A DNA stretch of 64,000 nt from Porphyromonas vaginalis (lineage in GTDB: Bacteria; Bacteroidota; Bacteroidia; Bacteroidales; Porphyromonadaceae): NCBI RefSeq assembly GCF_958301595.1, contig NZ_CATQJU010000001.1, positions 682,001 to 746,000 of the forward strand, written 5' to 3'. The position numbers and the translations under genes were made by a program. This document shows positions 8,175 to 15,823 of the stretch, piece after piece; the first letter of the stretch is position 1, and each line of letters starts with the position of its first letter. A model generated the notes under the pieces. It was not told the DNA's origin, ran no database searches, and worked only from the letters and a program-made list of their open reading frames with translations.

Positions 8175-8723
8175 TCAATGCTCGATCCCAGTGCGAGATA
8201 AGACTCCGTCCTGGTAATAGTGCTTGACCTCTGCAAAGTTAGTGACAAGCTGACAATGTGGGAGCAACTCCTCGCAGTATTGTCGTCCCGTGAGGACCAG
8301 TTCGCACACTTCGGGGCGCTGCTTGATGGCATCGATGAGATCTTCTACTTTGAGTAACCCCAAGCCGACAGCCATAGAGACCTCGTCCCAAATGACTAGA
8401 TCGTACAGTCCCGAGCACATCTGCTCGACAGCTCGTGCCAGCCCTTGCTCGGCAGCCTGCACGTCCTGAGGACTAGCCGCGTGATCTATCAGGCAGCCCG
8501 TGCCGCCATACATCGATCCATACAGCTCGATGGTGCACTCCTCACGCTTCGTATGCTGCTCCAGAAAGAGCACATCACCGTAGCGCATCGTCTTGATGAA
8601 CTGCCCAATGTAGACCCGCCCACCATGACCGAGCGTGCGCATGGTCAGTCCCATGGCTGCGGTACTCTTACCTTTGCCCGTACCGTAATAGTAGTGGACG
8701 AAGCCTCGCTCCCACATGCTCAT
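8175..8723 (-). CDS. cobO: Cob(I)yrinic acid a,c-diamide adenosyltransferase (CobO/BtuR type)
   Basis: A 182-residue P-loop protein of normal length for the CobO/CobA family, which transfers the adenosyl group from ATP to cobalt in cobamides. The variant Walker A GTGKGKST spans residues 14-21; IWDEVSMAVGLGLL is the Walker B region and LTGRQ is the family C-terminal motif. The ATG at 8723 overlaps the stop codon of the M48 gene (TAATG), so the two are translationally coupled. No other cobalamin genes are nearby, suggesting salvage rather than synthesis (inference). Confidence 0.9.
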   Translation of the reverse strand: MSMWERGFVHYYYGTGKGKSTAAMGLTMRTLGHGGRVYIGQFIKTMRYGDVLFLEQHTKREECTIELYGSMYGGTGCLIDHAASPQDVQAAEQGLARAVEQMCSGLYDLVIWDEVSMAVGLGLLKVEDLIDAIKQRPEVCELVLTGRQYCEELLPHCQLVTNFAEVKHYYQDGVLSRTGIEH

Positions 8724-9676
8724 TAGCGATTGACAGGCTCATAGTGAAAGCCTCCTCCGTCCTGCTGCTTAGCAGACGAAGAGCTTCCACTGTCTCTCAG
8801 CTGGCTAGCCGCTTGACTGCTACTCTTTTTGTGGAGCGACTTGAGCTGTACCTTAGGTCCTTGCGACATAACACCAGGACCGCTATAGTATTGACGTGCC
8901 TCGGGGAGGAACTCCTGGATGGCTCGTATGCGGTTCTGATCACTCGGGTGAGTGCTGAGGAACTCAGGTGTCTTCTGTCCCTGCTGTGCCATCTTCTGCC
9001 AGAGCGTCACGGCTGCTGCAGGATCGTAGCCCGCCATAGCCATGAAGACCATGCCGATCTTGTCCGCCTCATACTCCTGCTTGCGACCATAAGGAAGCGA
9101 GACCAAGAGCTGCGAACCGATCGGATAAACCTGCTGCAGGATGCCCCCGAGCGCTGCACTCTTCGAGCCGACCATCCCTGTCAAGACCTGTCCGCCTAGC
9201 TGCGTAAGCATCTCACGGCTAATGCGCTCATTGGCATGCTTAGCCACAGCGTGAGAGACCTCGTGCGCTATGACTGCTGCTAGCTCGTCATCGGTAGGAC
9301 GCGTCGCTTGAAGCAATCCACTGTAGACGACGATCTTACCACCAGGCATACAGAAGGCATTGACCTGACGATCACGGACGAAGTTAAACTCCCACTGTGT
9401 CGCTTGCGCTATCTGGTCGTATCCGTTGTTGCGTAGATAGTTGTCGGTAGCCTGTGCTATGCGCTTCGCCACACGGAGCGTCTGCTGTCCTTGGGGCGAG
9501 TTGTTGTCCACGTTCGCCTTGCGAATAAACTGATTATATTGTTGTGCGCTGGCCGCCGATATCTCAGCGTCCGACACAAGATTGAGCTGCTGTCGTCCGG
9601 TGATCGGCACGACGCCACACCCGGCTAGTAAGAGCGTCAGGGTGAGTGCTGTAAACCATCTTGCTATCTGTGTCAT
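8723..9676 (-). CDS. M48-family metalloprotease lipoprotein
   Basis: From the ATG at 9676 this is a 317-residue protein with a lipoprotein signal (LTLLLAGC, Cys20) and an M48 peptidase domain. The zinc motif HEVSH covers residues 138-142 (catalytic Glu139), and the third ligand is in QEYEADKIG. The Ser/Lys/Gln-rich tail looks disordered. It resembles the periplasmic LoiP/YcaL/BepA class, which degrades or quality-controls outer-membrane proteins. I chose 9676 rather than the farther upstream ATG at 10189 because it begins the signal peptide and a TATCTTTG box lies 48 bases before it. It is the first gene of the six-gene minus-strand operon. Confidence 0.85.
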   Translation of the reverse strand: MTQIARWFTALTLTLLLAGCGVVPITGRQQLNLVSDAEISAASAQQYNQFIRKANVDNNSPQGQQTLRVAKRIAQATDNYLRNNGYDQIAQATQWEFNFVRDRQVNAFCMPGGKIVVYSGLLQATRPTDDELAAVIAHEVSHAVAKHANERISREMLTQLGGQVLTGMVGSKSAALGGILQQVYPIGSQLLVSLPYGRKQEYEADKIGMVFMAMAGYDPAAAVTLWQKMAQQGQKTPEFLSTHPSDQNRIRAIQEFLPEARQYYSGPGVMSQGPKVQLKSLHKKSSSQAASQLRDSGSSSSAKQQDGGGFHYEPVNR

Positions 9677-10093
9677 CTTCGTAATATGTTGATTGAGTCT
9701 ATGAGACGTAGTCTCTACTACTGCAAAGATACTCTTTTCGCGGTAGCTGTGCCATAGACCCAGGGAATCAAGAATCATCTCTAAGGAGTAAAAGGTGACG
9801 CTGTATTGCTTGTCGTCTGTGGCAGTTGTTAAGTACTCCTTAATAACTGAATCGCGCACCAACTCTCTATCTTTCAGTATGTTTGATATATGCATACTGA
9901 TGTTAGGGATAGAGGTGTCAAAAAGCTCTGCGAGCTGGCTTTGATTCATCCAGACGCTACCATCTCGGGCATAGAGCGTGACCTTAGCTCGCCCGTCCTC
10001 GCTGTTGTATATGATGATGCGTTGCTCATCTCGAGGAGCATCTGGAGAGTCTTCCTCGGGAGCTGAGGGGTGAGGTTCGTTAGTCGTAGTCAT
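9677..10093 (-). pseudogene. Truncated RhuM-like DNA-binding protein, in frame with the M48 gene
   Basis: From the ATG at 10093 the minus frame encodes a typical RhuM-family N-terminus (EQRIIIYNSEDGRAKVTLYA, then MNQSQLAELFDTSIPNISMH, then VRDSVIKEYLTTATDDKQYS, then FYSLEMIL ending near 9770). Full RhuM proteins continue for over 200 residues; here similarity ends after EMIL. About 30 unrelated codons follow and the frame runs without a stop into the M48 lipoprotein start. RhuM proteins occur in genomic islands and carry a wHTH-like DNA-binding region. I read this as a broken gene whose frame happens to remain open, because the M48 promoter box lies inside its tail. Confidence 0.65.
9724..9731 (-). 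promoter_or_regulatory. -7 element for the M48-led operon
   Basis: Reads TATCTTTG on the minus strand, 48 bases upstream of the M48 start codon at 9676. No TTG is seen at the ideal spacing. Its position supports starting the M48 gene at 9676 and treating the RhuM stretch as separate. Confidence 0.55.
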
Positions 10094-10155
10094 ATCGTGA
10101 CGTGGATTAGTAAGTGAGATGGCTTGAATAGCTTCAAGCAGTATAGCAAAAGCGT

Positions 10156-10198
10156 ACTCAAAGGTAATCAAAACAGTCAAGCAGAGCAACTATACAAG
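10156..10198 (-). promoter_or_regulatory. 43-bp duplicated promoter segment (copy A)
   Basis: The 43 bases are identical to 14231-14273. On the minus strand they contain TTG (10189-10187), 20 bases, then TACCTTTG (10166-10159), a good Bacteroidetes promoter. It points toward the truncated RhuM ORF, 66 bases away. Confidence 0.65.
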
Positions 10199-10237
10199 AC
10201 GAATGTATGACAGCACTCCCCCCTGACTAAAGCTTAT

Positions 10238-10269
10238 CGTGGGGATTTCGAACACTCCACGTGGATATC
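10238..10269. repeat. Fragment of the CACGTG repeat family
   Basis: The bases ggggatttcgaac followed by a CCACGTGG palindrome match the terminal unit of the full copies. The rest of the repeat is absent. Confidence 0.5.
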
Positions 10270-10339
10270 AGTTTTTGACCTTTACGCCTCGTTTTTCTTC
10301 TTCGCTAAGCTTAGCTGGAGTCTAGCTGTTGACAAACTA

Positions 10340-10370
10340 TTGCATTTTCAGATTTAAGTGTTTATCTTTG
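10340..10370 (+). promoter_or_regulatory. Promoter for the 10480-12374 gene pair
   Basis: TTG (10340-10342), 20 bases, TATCTTTG (10363-10370). About 110 bases of leader separate it from the first ATG. Confidence 0.75.
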
Positions 10371-10479
10371 TCCTCAAACGAAACGTATTGTGACGCAAGA
10401 GGATCGTTCTCTAGTCGCCGAAGAGAAGAAATTGCGGCTCGTTCGTACAGACTGACTATCACTTAAACACCAATAAACT

Positions 10480-11226
10480 ATGAAACTAATCAAGCAGTAT
10501 GTGGATCGTCTCTTGCAGTACATCGACAGTGGACGATTCTTCCGGAGTCCTATCAAGGTGTTTTACATCTTAATCGGGGTCTCTACCTTCCTCCCGGTGT
10601 TCCTACCTATCGTACTCCTGTTCATCCCTCCGGTTAATGACTTTATCGACTCTCTGGGGGGATGGGCCACTATCGTGAGTTACCTTGGGGTACTTGTCCT
10701 TATCGTCTACTTCTTGGCTCTGGGCTTCTTCGGCTTTTTCTATTGGCGTAATAGGCAGCGTGATCTCTATGCCACAGTTAGGGTCGGAGACAAGATCAAG
10801 GCCATCCCCGTATGTGCTCACATCGTCAGATGCCTGGGGGAGTGGAATGGTATATACCTCTTTGTCTCAACTATGGGAGCCTATCTTATCCTCTATGTCC
10901 TTGCACTCATTTCCGGTGGAGGAGACTTTGTAGGTTTCTTGATCATTCTCTTCGGAGGTCTACTCGCAATCCCTCTATTGTGCTTGATCCTCTTCCTGAT
11001 CAGCTATCCGATCATACTGTCTGCTCACGCTATCTCAGAGCGACTACTGATCAGAGCCCTCGTGGCCAACAATGTATCAGACCTTGGCGACATACACCGC
11101 GCAGCAGTGATGCCAGAGGCTGAGGAGTCACTGGCTAGTGGCACCCAAAAACAAGAAGAGCCGATTGTATCTTCTGTTGTCACAGGGTCAGCTACAGAGA
11201 GTACCTCCACCACTAACGAGGAGTAG
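10480..11226 (+). CDS. Hypothetical membrane protein, about four helices
   Basis: I do not recognise a family. The 248-residue protein has four strongly hydrophobic stretches at about residues 27-49, 65-90, 126-146 and 150-180. The polar Ser/Thr/Glu-rich C-terminal tail (from about 205) looks disordered and is probably cytoplasmic. The first residues are amphipathic and basic. It has its own promoter and is followed 2 bases later by the zinc-ribbon protein gene, so the two probably work together. Function unknown. Confidence 0.7.
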   Translation: MKLIKQYVDRLLQYIDSGRFFRSPIKVFYILIGVSTFLPVFLPIVLLFIPPVNDFIDSLGGWATIVSYLGVLVLIVYFLALGFFGFFYWRNRQRDLYATVRVGDKIKAIPVCAHIVRCLGEWNGIYLFVSTMGAYLILYVLALISGGGDFVGFLIILFGGLLAIPLLCLILFLISYPIILSAHAISERLLIRALVANNVSDLGDIHRAAVMPEAEESLASGTQKQEEPIVSSVVTGSATESTSTTNEE

Positions 11227-11228
11227 AT

Positions 11229-12374
11229 ATGACTAGGCTAAACTTAGTAAATGTGAGGAGGTGTCCTACTTGTGGACACCTCGTCCCTAATAGCTATAAG
11301 ACCTGCCCTTACTGTAGCAATGCTGAGGTCAAGCTACCGACGGCTTCCAGCTCACAGCCTCAGCCCACTCCTTCCGAGGCTCCTCGTCAGAAGAAGCCTA
11401 TGTCTCCACAGGCTAAGAAGAGACTACGGAATGGTCTTATCATCGGGGGCTCAGTCGTTGCAGCTCTAGTTATAGGTCTTTTCGTGTGGAACACTGTGTC
11501 TGAGGCGAGAATCCTCAAGAAGAGTATCTTGGAGCCACTGACACAGCAGCAACTAGAGGCAAAGCGGGAGAGCTGCCCACAGCTCCTTCAGTACAGGAGC
11601 CTCTTCAATGAGATACGCGATAAGGTCGTCGGCACGCCAGAGGAGGATACCTATCGCTCCATCACCTACGAGCAGATGATCGACTACCTAGACTACATCA
11701 ATAGCCAAGAGGAGAAGCAAAAGCTCCAAGGTGAAGCCCGAACTGAATACGTGGACTATAGTAAGGAGTACGAGACAAAGTTTGGGACACTCTCGCAGGA
11801 GTGGACTGAGTTTTACAAAAAGCATGACCCGAGTGCTTACATCCAGCTCACCTTCCATACGACGTATCAAAGAGATGACGACTCTTACTATACCATGTAT
11901 CATCCAGCTTTTTGGGTGGATATAGCCTATCCCAATGGTGCGATAGAGGATTGTGAGGTCTACTTCGGACTATGGAGTGAGGAGAATGAACAGTGGAACT
12001 ATGGATCCACAGGCACTTGGCAGCTAGAGAGACTGAAGAATTGCACACGGTCTAATTCTACTTATTGGACTTACGTCTCTAGTGATGAGCCTGACATCTA
12101 TGATCGATACACGATCAAGTATGAGGTGAAAAACGTGACGCTACGAGACGGTTCGTTCATATCATCGACCGATGTACAGAACATCCCCTCCGAGATGTTG
12201 CGATACTTAGAGGATTCTACACAGGAGAATAAGGATGCGGCCATCAAAGCTCTTGTTGACTCCGAGTACGAGACTGAAGAGGAGTATGTCGCCTCATACC
12301 TCGACAAGTCCTATGAGAAGAAAGACGAGCTGTGCTACAAGCTCCTAGCAATCGTCAATGAGGATGACCAGTAA
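11229..12374 (+). CDS. Zinc-ribbon, single-helix membrane protein of unknown function
   Basis: A 381-residue protein. An N-terminal zinc ribbon (CPTCGHLVPNSYKTCPYC, about residues 13-30) is followed by a Pro/Ser linker and one transmembrane helix (residues about 69-88, GLIIGGSVVAALVIGLFVW). The remaining roughly 290 residues are acidic, Tyr- and Glu-rich, and match no domain I recognise. The layout implies a cytoplasmic zinc ribbon and an extracytoplasmic domain. The neighbouring gene at 12772 (opposite strand) has the same ribbon-plus-helix start with a different outer domain. It sits 2 bases after the four-helix protein gene. Confidence 0.7.
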   Translation: MTRLNLVNVRRCPTCGHLVPNSYKTCPYCSNAEVKLPTASSSQPQPTPSEAPRQKKPMSPQAKKRLRNGLIIGGSVVAALVIGLFVWNTVSEARILKKSILEPLTQQQLEAKRESCPQLLQYRSLFNEIRDKVVGTPEEDTYRSITYEQMIDYLDYINSQEEKQKLQGEARTEYVDYSKEYETKFGTLSQEWTEFYKKHDPSAYIQLTFHTTYQRDDDSYYTMYHPAFWVDIAYPNGAIEDCEVYFGLWSEENEQWNYGSTGTWQLERLKNCTRSNSTYWTYVSSDEPDIYDRYTIKYEVKNVTLRDGSFISSTDVQNIPSEMLRYLEDSTQENKDAAIKALVDSEYETEEEYVASYLDKSYEKKDELCYKLLAIVNEDDQ

Positions 12375-12416
12375 ACCTTGATCTCATGATGCTGTCCCAG
12401 TGACAGTATCTCAATG

Positions 12417-12591
12417 GAGACTGTTGCAAAAGTCAACAGTCTCACAATCTTGCAAGCAAGATTGTCCAGACTTTGCAGAAAGGATGAAGCGCAAGGCGCT
12501 GAGTGTGAGGTCTGAAGGGAGCATACATCCGTATGTGACCGAAGCCGAATCCCGAAAGCAACACAGCGATTCGCCTTTATGCAACAGTCTC
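12417..12591. mobile_element. 175-bp miniature inverted-repeat element, copy A
   Basis: The ends gagactgttgca and tgcaacagtctc are perfect 12-bp inverted repeats. CAATG flanks it on both sides (12412-12416 and 12592-12596), a 5-bp target duplication. The interior has two hairpins: the left end folds on itself (gagactgttg with caacagtctc), and acaatcttgc/gcaagattgt pairs at 12444-12465. It is about 97% identical to the copy at 59430 and has the same length. There is no gene inside. The TIR length and 5-bp duplication fit a derivative of an IS5-type element (inference). Confidence 0.85.
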
Positions 12592-12637
12592 CAATGGGTA
12601 GTAGACGACACTTCGCCTGCTCCTTGAGACGAAAACC

Positions 12638-12674
12638 GCAGCCCCCTTACCACCACGTATGGTGAGGGGGCTGC
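12638..12674. terminator. Hairpin between convergent genes
   Basis: gcagcccccttacca and tggtgagggggctgc form a 15-bp stem with one G-U pair and a 7-base loop. It lies between the convergent 11229 and 12772 genes and may terminate both, although T-runs are short. Confidence 0.6.
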
Positions 12675-12771
12675 TTGCGTATTTGGAGAAGCCCTCAGTC
12701 TCTAGGCCTACTATACGTTACCAGTCTTCATCCACCCATAGTACTGCTTCGTCTACCATTGCTACTACGGC

Positions 12772-14091
12772 TTATTCGTCTGCTGCTACTGCTACATCAT
12801 CTCCTAGTGCGTTTGTTACGGCTTTTGATGTTTCTGCCACTGCTCTTGCTGCTTCCGCTTCGGCTTCCTCAGCAGCTTCTGTAGCTTTGTAGAGCTCGAT
12901 AGCTCTTAGCCTGGACTTTTTGCATCGCCCTTTAAGTCCCTTGGGAAAGGTGTCGTGACCCTTTAGGTCCACATAGCCGTGATACTCCTTACTGCCTTCT
13001 CCAGGGATGAAGATGGCCTGCCTTTGTAGAAAACTAAGCTCGCCATACTCTACCAAGACTACAGGGATCACACCATTAGAGAGGTCTATTTCTTTTGGCC
13101 AGAGATAGATGCTAGCTTGATCATACTCTGCTGGGATGATTATCTTGCCGTTGGCATCTTTCACGCCCCAGAGGTATAGCTCAGCCGTCTCTGTGCCATA
13201 CATCTTACCCGTGTAGAGCGTGTGCGTGAAGGTCTGAGCTTGGCCAGCGATGGTGCGCTTTGTGATCCGCTCCATCTCGCTGTCACTCACATCTTTGACC
13301 TTCTTCCCTTCGGCGTTATAGACTTTGTATCCTGACTCACCCTTAGGAATGTAGAGCTTACCATCAATGAACTTCTCGATATAAGCTGGATTGGCAAAAG
13401 GTCCCATACCGATACTAGTATAGGGGACATAGGGACCATCGCCATAAGCACCCTGAAAGACCTTGCGTCCCTCCTTGTCTAGGACGAAAAAGTGATCATT
13501 ATACTCGTTTATGACAACCACCAGCCCCTCAGAAAACTCGCCTGGTATCTCTATCTCCGGACGATGTCGGATCACTTCACACCCTGTGGTGTCGATGAAG
13601 CCATAGCCTGAGTCATAAGAAATCCGCACAGAGGCTAGCCCCTCATGAAAGGGATTGGCCCAATCATACTGACACGGTATCACCTCCCGACCCGTCTTGT
13701 CGATGTAGCCCCACTTGCCATTCTTACAGACAGCTGCATACCCCTCGCTAAAGAGGCTTAGATCGTCATACTTCTGGATGGCTTCAATAAACTCAGGAGT
13801 TAGCTGGACAAAGTTTTCGTTTATCTCGCCCTCCACACCAGTCGTGTCGCTTTGCTCGATGCCTGCTAGGTCCAAATCGCTTGAGGGTGACTCCTTAGCA
13901 CAACCTTTAGACAGAGTACGGATGAGGACGCAACACAACCCCACGACAACGACAGCTGCCGCGATGATGATCGTCCACATCTTTCGCTTGGGATTGTTCG
14001 TACTTTGACCCATAGGGTTGCCACACTGTGGGCAGGTCGCCGAGCCAGCTGGGACTGAGGCTCCGCACTTGGTACAGTTCTTAAAAGCCAT
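12772..14091 (-). CDS. Zinc-ribbon membrane protein with WG repeats
   Basis: A 439-residue protein. A zinc ribbon (CTKCGASVPAGSATCPQCG, residues about 6-24) is followed by a transmembrane helix (about 39-60). WG-repeat (KWGYIDKTGREVIPCQYD type) modules then run from about residue 100 onward: NGKWGYIDKTGREVI, YGFIDTTGCEVI, FVLDKEGRKVF, YKVYNAEGKKV and DANGKIIIPAEYDQA. The C-terminus is Ala/Glu-rich (AEEAEAEAARAV). WG repeats form beta-propeller-like ligand-binding structures in many Bacteroidetes surface proteins of unknown role. Two TACCTTTG boxes lie upstream. The ribbon-plus-helix start matches the convergent neighbour at 11229. Confidence 0.8.
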   Translation of the reverse strand: MAFKNCTKCGASVPAGSATCPQCGNPMGQSTNNPKRKMWTIIIAAAVVVVGLCCVLIRTLSKGCAKESPSSDLDLAGIEQSDTTGVEGEINENFVQLTPEFIEAIQKYDDLSLFSEGYAAVCKNGKWGYIDKTGREVIPCQYDWANPFHEGLASVRISYDSGYGFIDTTGCEVIRHRPEIEIPGEFSEGLVVVINEYNDHFFVLDKEGRKVFQGAYGDGPYVPYTSIGMGPFANPAYIEKFIDGKLYIPKGESGYKVYNAEGKKVKDVSDSEMERITKRTIAGQAQTFTHTLYTGKMYGTETAELYLWGVKDANGKIIIPAEYDQASIYLWPKEIDLSNGVIPVVLVEYGELSFLQRQAIFIPGEGSKEYHGYVDLKGHDTFPKGLKGRCKKSRLRAIELYKATEAAEEAEAEAARAVAETSKAVTNALGDDVAVAADE

Positions 14092-14196
14092 GATGCGATA
14101 ATGTTTTTGCGTCAGACATTGCTACATAACAGGCAAGACACCCAGCACTAAGTCTCCTATCCAGATCGCTCATCGCCAGGAGTCATACCCTCAGTG

Positions 14197-14204
14197 CAAA
14201 GGTA
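14197..14204 (-). promoter_or_regulatory. Proximal -7 box for the WG-repeat gene
   Basis: Reads TACCTTTG on the minus strand, 105 bases before the ATG at 14091. A second box lies 37 bases upstream in the 43-bp segment. Confidence 0.5.
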
Positions 14205-14230
14205 ATCTTTTATCGCAAAGGCGTAATCAA

Positions 14231-14273
14231 ACTCAAAGGTAATCAAAACAGTCAAGCAGAGCAACTATACAAG
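14231..14273 (-). promoter_or_regulatory. 43-bp duplicated promoter segment (copy B)
   Basis: Identical to 10156-10198. Contains TTG (14264-14262), 20 bases and TACCTTTG (14241-14234) on the minus strand, pointing at the WG-repeat gene. Immediately upstream is the conserved end of an inverted CACGTG repeat. Confidence 0.65.
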
Positions 14274-14276
14274 GCT

Positions 14277-14496
14277 CAGCTTTGGTTGGGAAAACCCAAC
14301 GCTGGCTCATTGCAATAATTTAGATCCGGCTACATATCGAAATGGGGCTGTGTCGGTGAAAAGTGATTTCCACGTGGATATTTCAAAATCTCCACGTGGA
14401 GAATTTTTATTTCCCAGGTAGGAAATAAAAAATTCCTCGGAGGAATCAAATGAAACTTCGGAAGAAATGAATCACGCCCACGTGGAAAATAAAAAA
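14277..14496 (-). repeat. CACGTG modular repeat, inverted copy truncated by the ISL3 element
   Basis: Palindromes at 14370, 14392 and 14478 (CCACGTGG) plus a degenerate CCAGGTAG at 14414. In element orientation the central TCCGAAGTTTCATTT module and the conserved end (ctaaattattg, then a gttgggttttcccaac hairpin) are present. The leading half, including the tttacgggg block, is missing: the ISL3 element begins at about 14497. The retained end points toward the promoter of the WG-repeat gene. Confidence 0.75.
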
Positions 14497-14562
14497 GGAT
14501 CATCCGAGATTTTGTGTTATGACCTGATCGTGGGCTAAGAAAGAAGCTGGCTCTATCTTTAG

Positions 14563-14570
14563 TACCTTTG
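14563..14570 (+). promoter_or_regulatory. -7 box of the ISL3 transposase
   Basis: TACCTTTG lies 32 bases before the transposase ATG and inside the element, so the element carries its own promoter. Confidence 0.6.
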
Positions 14571-14602
14571 AAAAAGTTAACCAATACTATTCGTTAGTAC
14601 TT

Positions 14603-15820
14603 ATGATAGAAACCAGCTTCCTATATCACAGCTTTGGAGTACGAGACGTTGTCAATACTCGTTGCGAGTACAAAGGTAACAAAACAATCATACACGTACG
14701 CTCCACACGTCCGCTTTGTTATTGCCCCCATTGCCACTCCTACACCTTGCTCAAAAATGGAACAAGAATGCGACAGATACAAACCTTACCTATTGGCTCC
14801 CGCCGTTGCTATCTCAAGCTGACGAACCAACGCTATAAATGCACCTCTTGCCATTGGGATGGCTGGCAAAAGATTCCTGGAGTATTGAAAGGCAAGTCCT
14901 ATACTTATAGATTTGCGCAGCATGTCATTGACTTACTTAGAATGGGAACGATTAAGGCTGTTGCGAACCATCTAGGTGTCGGCTGGGATCTAATCAAAAG
15001 CATCCATAAAGACTACCTAAACAAGCGATACAAAAGCCCCAAATTAAAAGGACTCAAACGCATCGGCATAGATGAATTTGCTGTTAGAAAAGGACACATT
15101 TACGAAACCATTGTCGTAGACCACGACACGGGACGGATTGTTTATAGTCATCCAGGTAAAGACAAAGAAGCCCTAACCCCTTTTTGGGAAATGCTCAAAC
15201 GTAGAAAGATAACGCTTGAAGCAGTCAGCTGCGATCTTTCCCCAGCCTATATAAGCGCAGTGATGGCGTATCAACCGAAAGCTCAGATAGTCTTAGACCA
15301 CTTTCATATTATGAAGTTGATGAATCAGAAGATCGATGCTCTTCGCAAAGACCTATATAGAGAGGAGACAGATCTCAATAAGCGTAAGGTTATCAAAGGA
15401 GTTAGGTATTTACTTCTAGCAAATGGAGCAGACGTAATGGATGCGCTTCATCGCACAAGGTTAGAGAATGTGCTGGCTATGAACAAGCCTCTAGCTATAG
15501 CATACTACCTCAAAGAAGATCTTAGACTATTCTGGCAGCAGACCTCAAAAGAAAAGGCTGAGTCGTTTTTGAAGAAGTGGCTCGAACAAGCAGACGATTC
15601 GGGTGTTAGGCATGTCAAACAAATAGCTAAAACTATCCGGCTCTATCAATGGGGCATTCTAAATTGGTATGATCACCCCATTTCCAATGGGGTGGTCGAA
15701 GGAATCAATAACAAGATCAAAGTCCTCAAAAGGATTGCCTACGGATACAGAGATATGGACTACTTTCAACTAAGACTTTTTGCTCTCCACGATCAGGTCA
15801 TCACACAGAATCTCGGATGA
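14603..15820 (+). CDS. ISL3-family transposase
   Basis: A 405-residue protein of full family length. An N-terminal zinc-binding region (CYCPHCHSYT and YKCTSCHWDG) is followed by a helix-turn-helix segment (KAVANHLGVGWDLIKSIH). The DDE catalytic domain has Asp in RIGIDEFAVRKGH, Asp in AVSCDLSPAY and Glu in GVVEGINNKIK. No frameshift is present, so the element may be active. Confidence 0.95.
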   Translation: MIETSFLYHSFGVRDVVNTRCEYKGNKTIIHVRSTRPLCYCPHCHSYTLLKNGTRMRQIQTLPIGSRRCYLKLTNQRYKCTSCHWDGWQKIPGVLKGKSYTYRFAQHVIDLLRMGTIKAVANHLGVGWDLIKSIHKDYLNKRYKSPKLKGLKRIGIDEFAVRKGHIYETIVVDHDTGRIVYSHPGKDKEALTPFWEMLKRRKITLEAVSCDLSPAYISAVMAYQPKAQIVLDHFHIMKLMNQKIDALRKDLYREETDLNKRKVIKGVRYLLLANGADVMDALHRTRLENVLAMNKPLAIAYYLKEDLRLFWQQTSKEKAESFLKKWLEQADDSGVRHVKQIAKTIRLYQWGILNWYDHPISNGVVEGINNKIKVLKRIAYGYRDMDYFQLRLFALHDQVITQNLG

Positions 15821-15823
15821 ACC

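Larger units (their letters stand above)
14497..15823 (+). mobile_element. ISL3-family insertion sequence
   Basis: Inverted repeats at 14501-14533 and 15787-15819 match at 31 of 33 positions (ending catccgag), with GG probably marking the outer ends (14497, 15823). It holds one intact transposase gene whose 3' end runs into the right repeat. No direct target duplication is visible: the left flank is a CACGTG repeat and the right flank is an ISAs1 transposase gene, so a deletion or rearrangement followed insertion. Confidence 0.85.

Noticed and set aside
12428-12627. ORFs across the 175-bp miniature element and the copy at 59430
   Set aside because: The frames are created by the repeat and differ from each other past the element ends. 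No protein motif.
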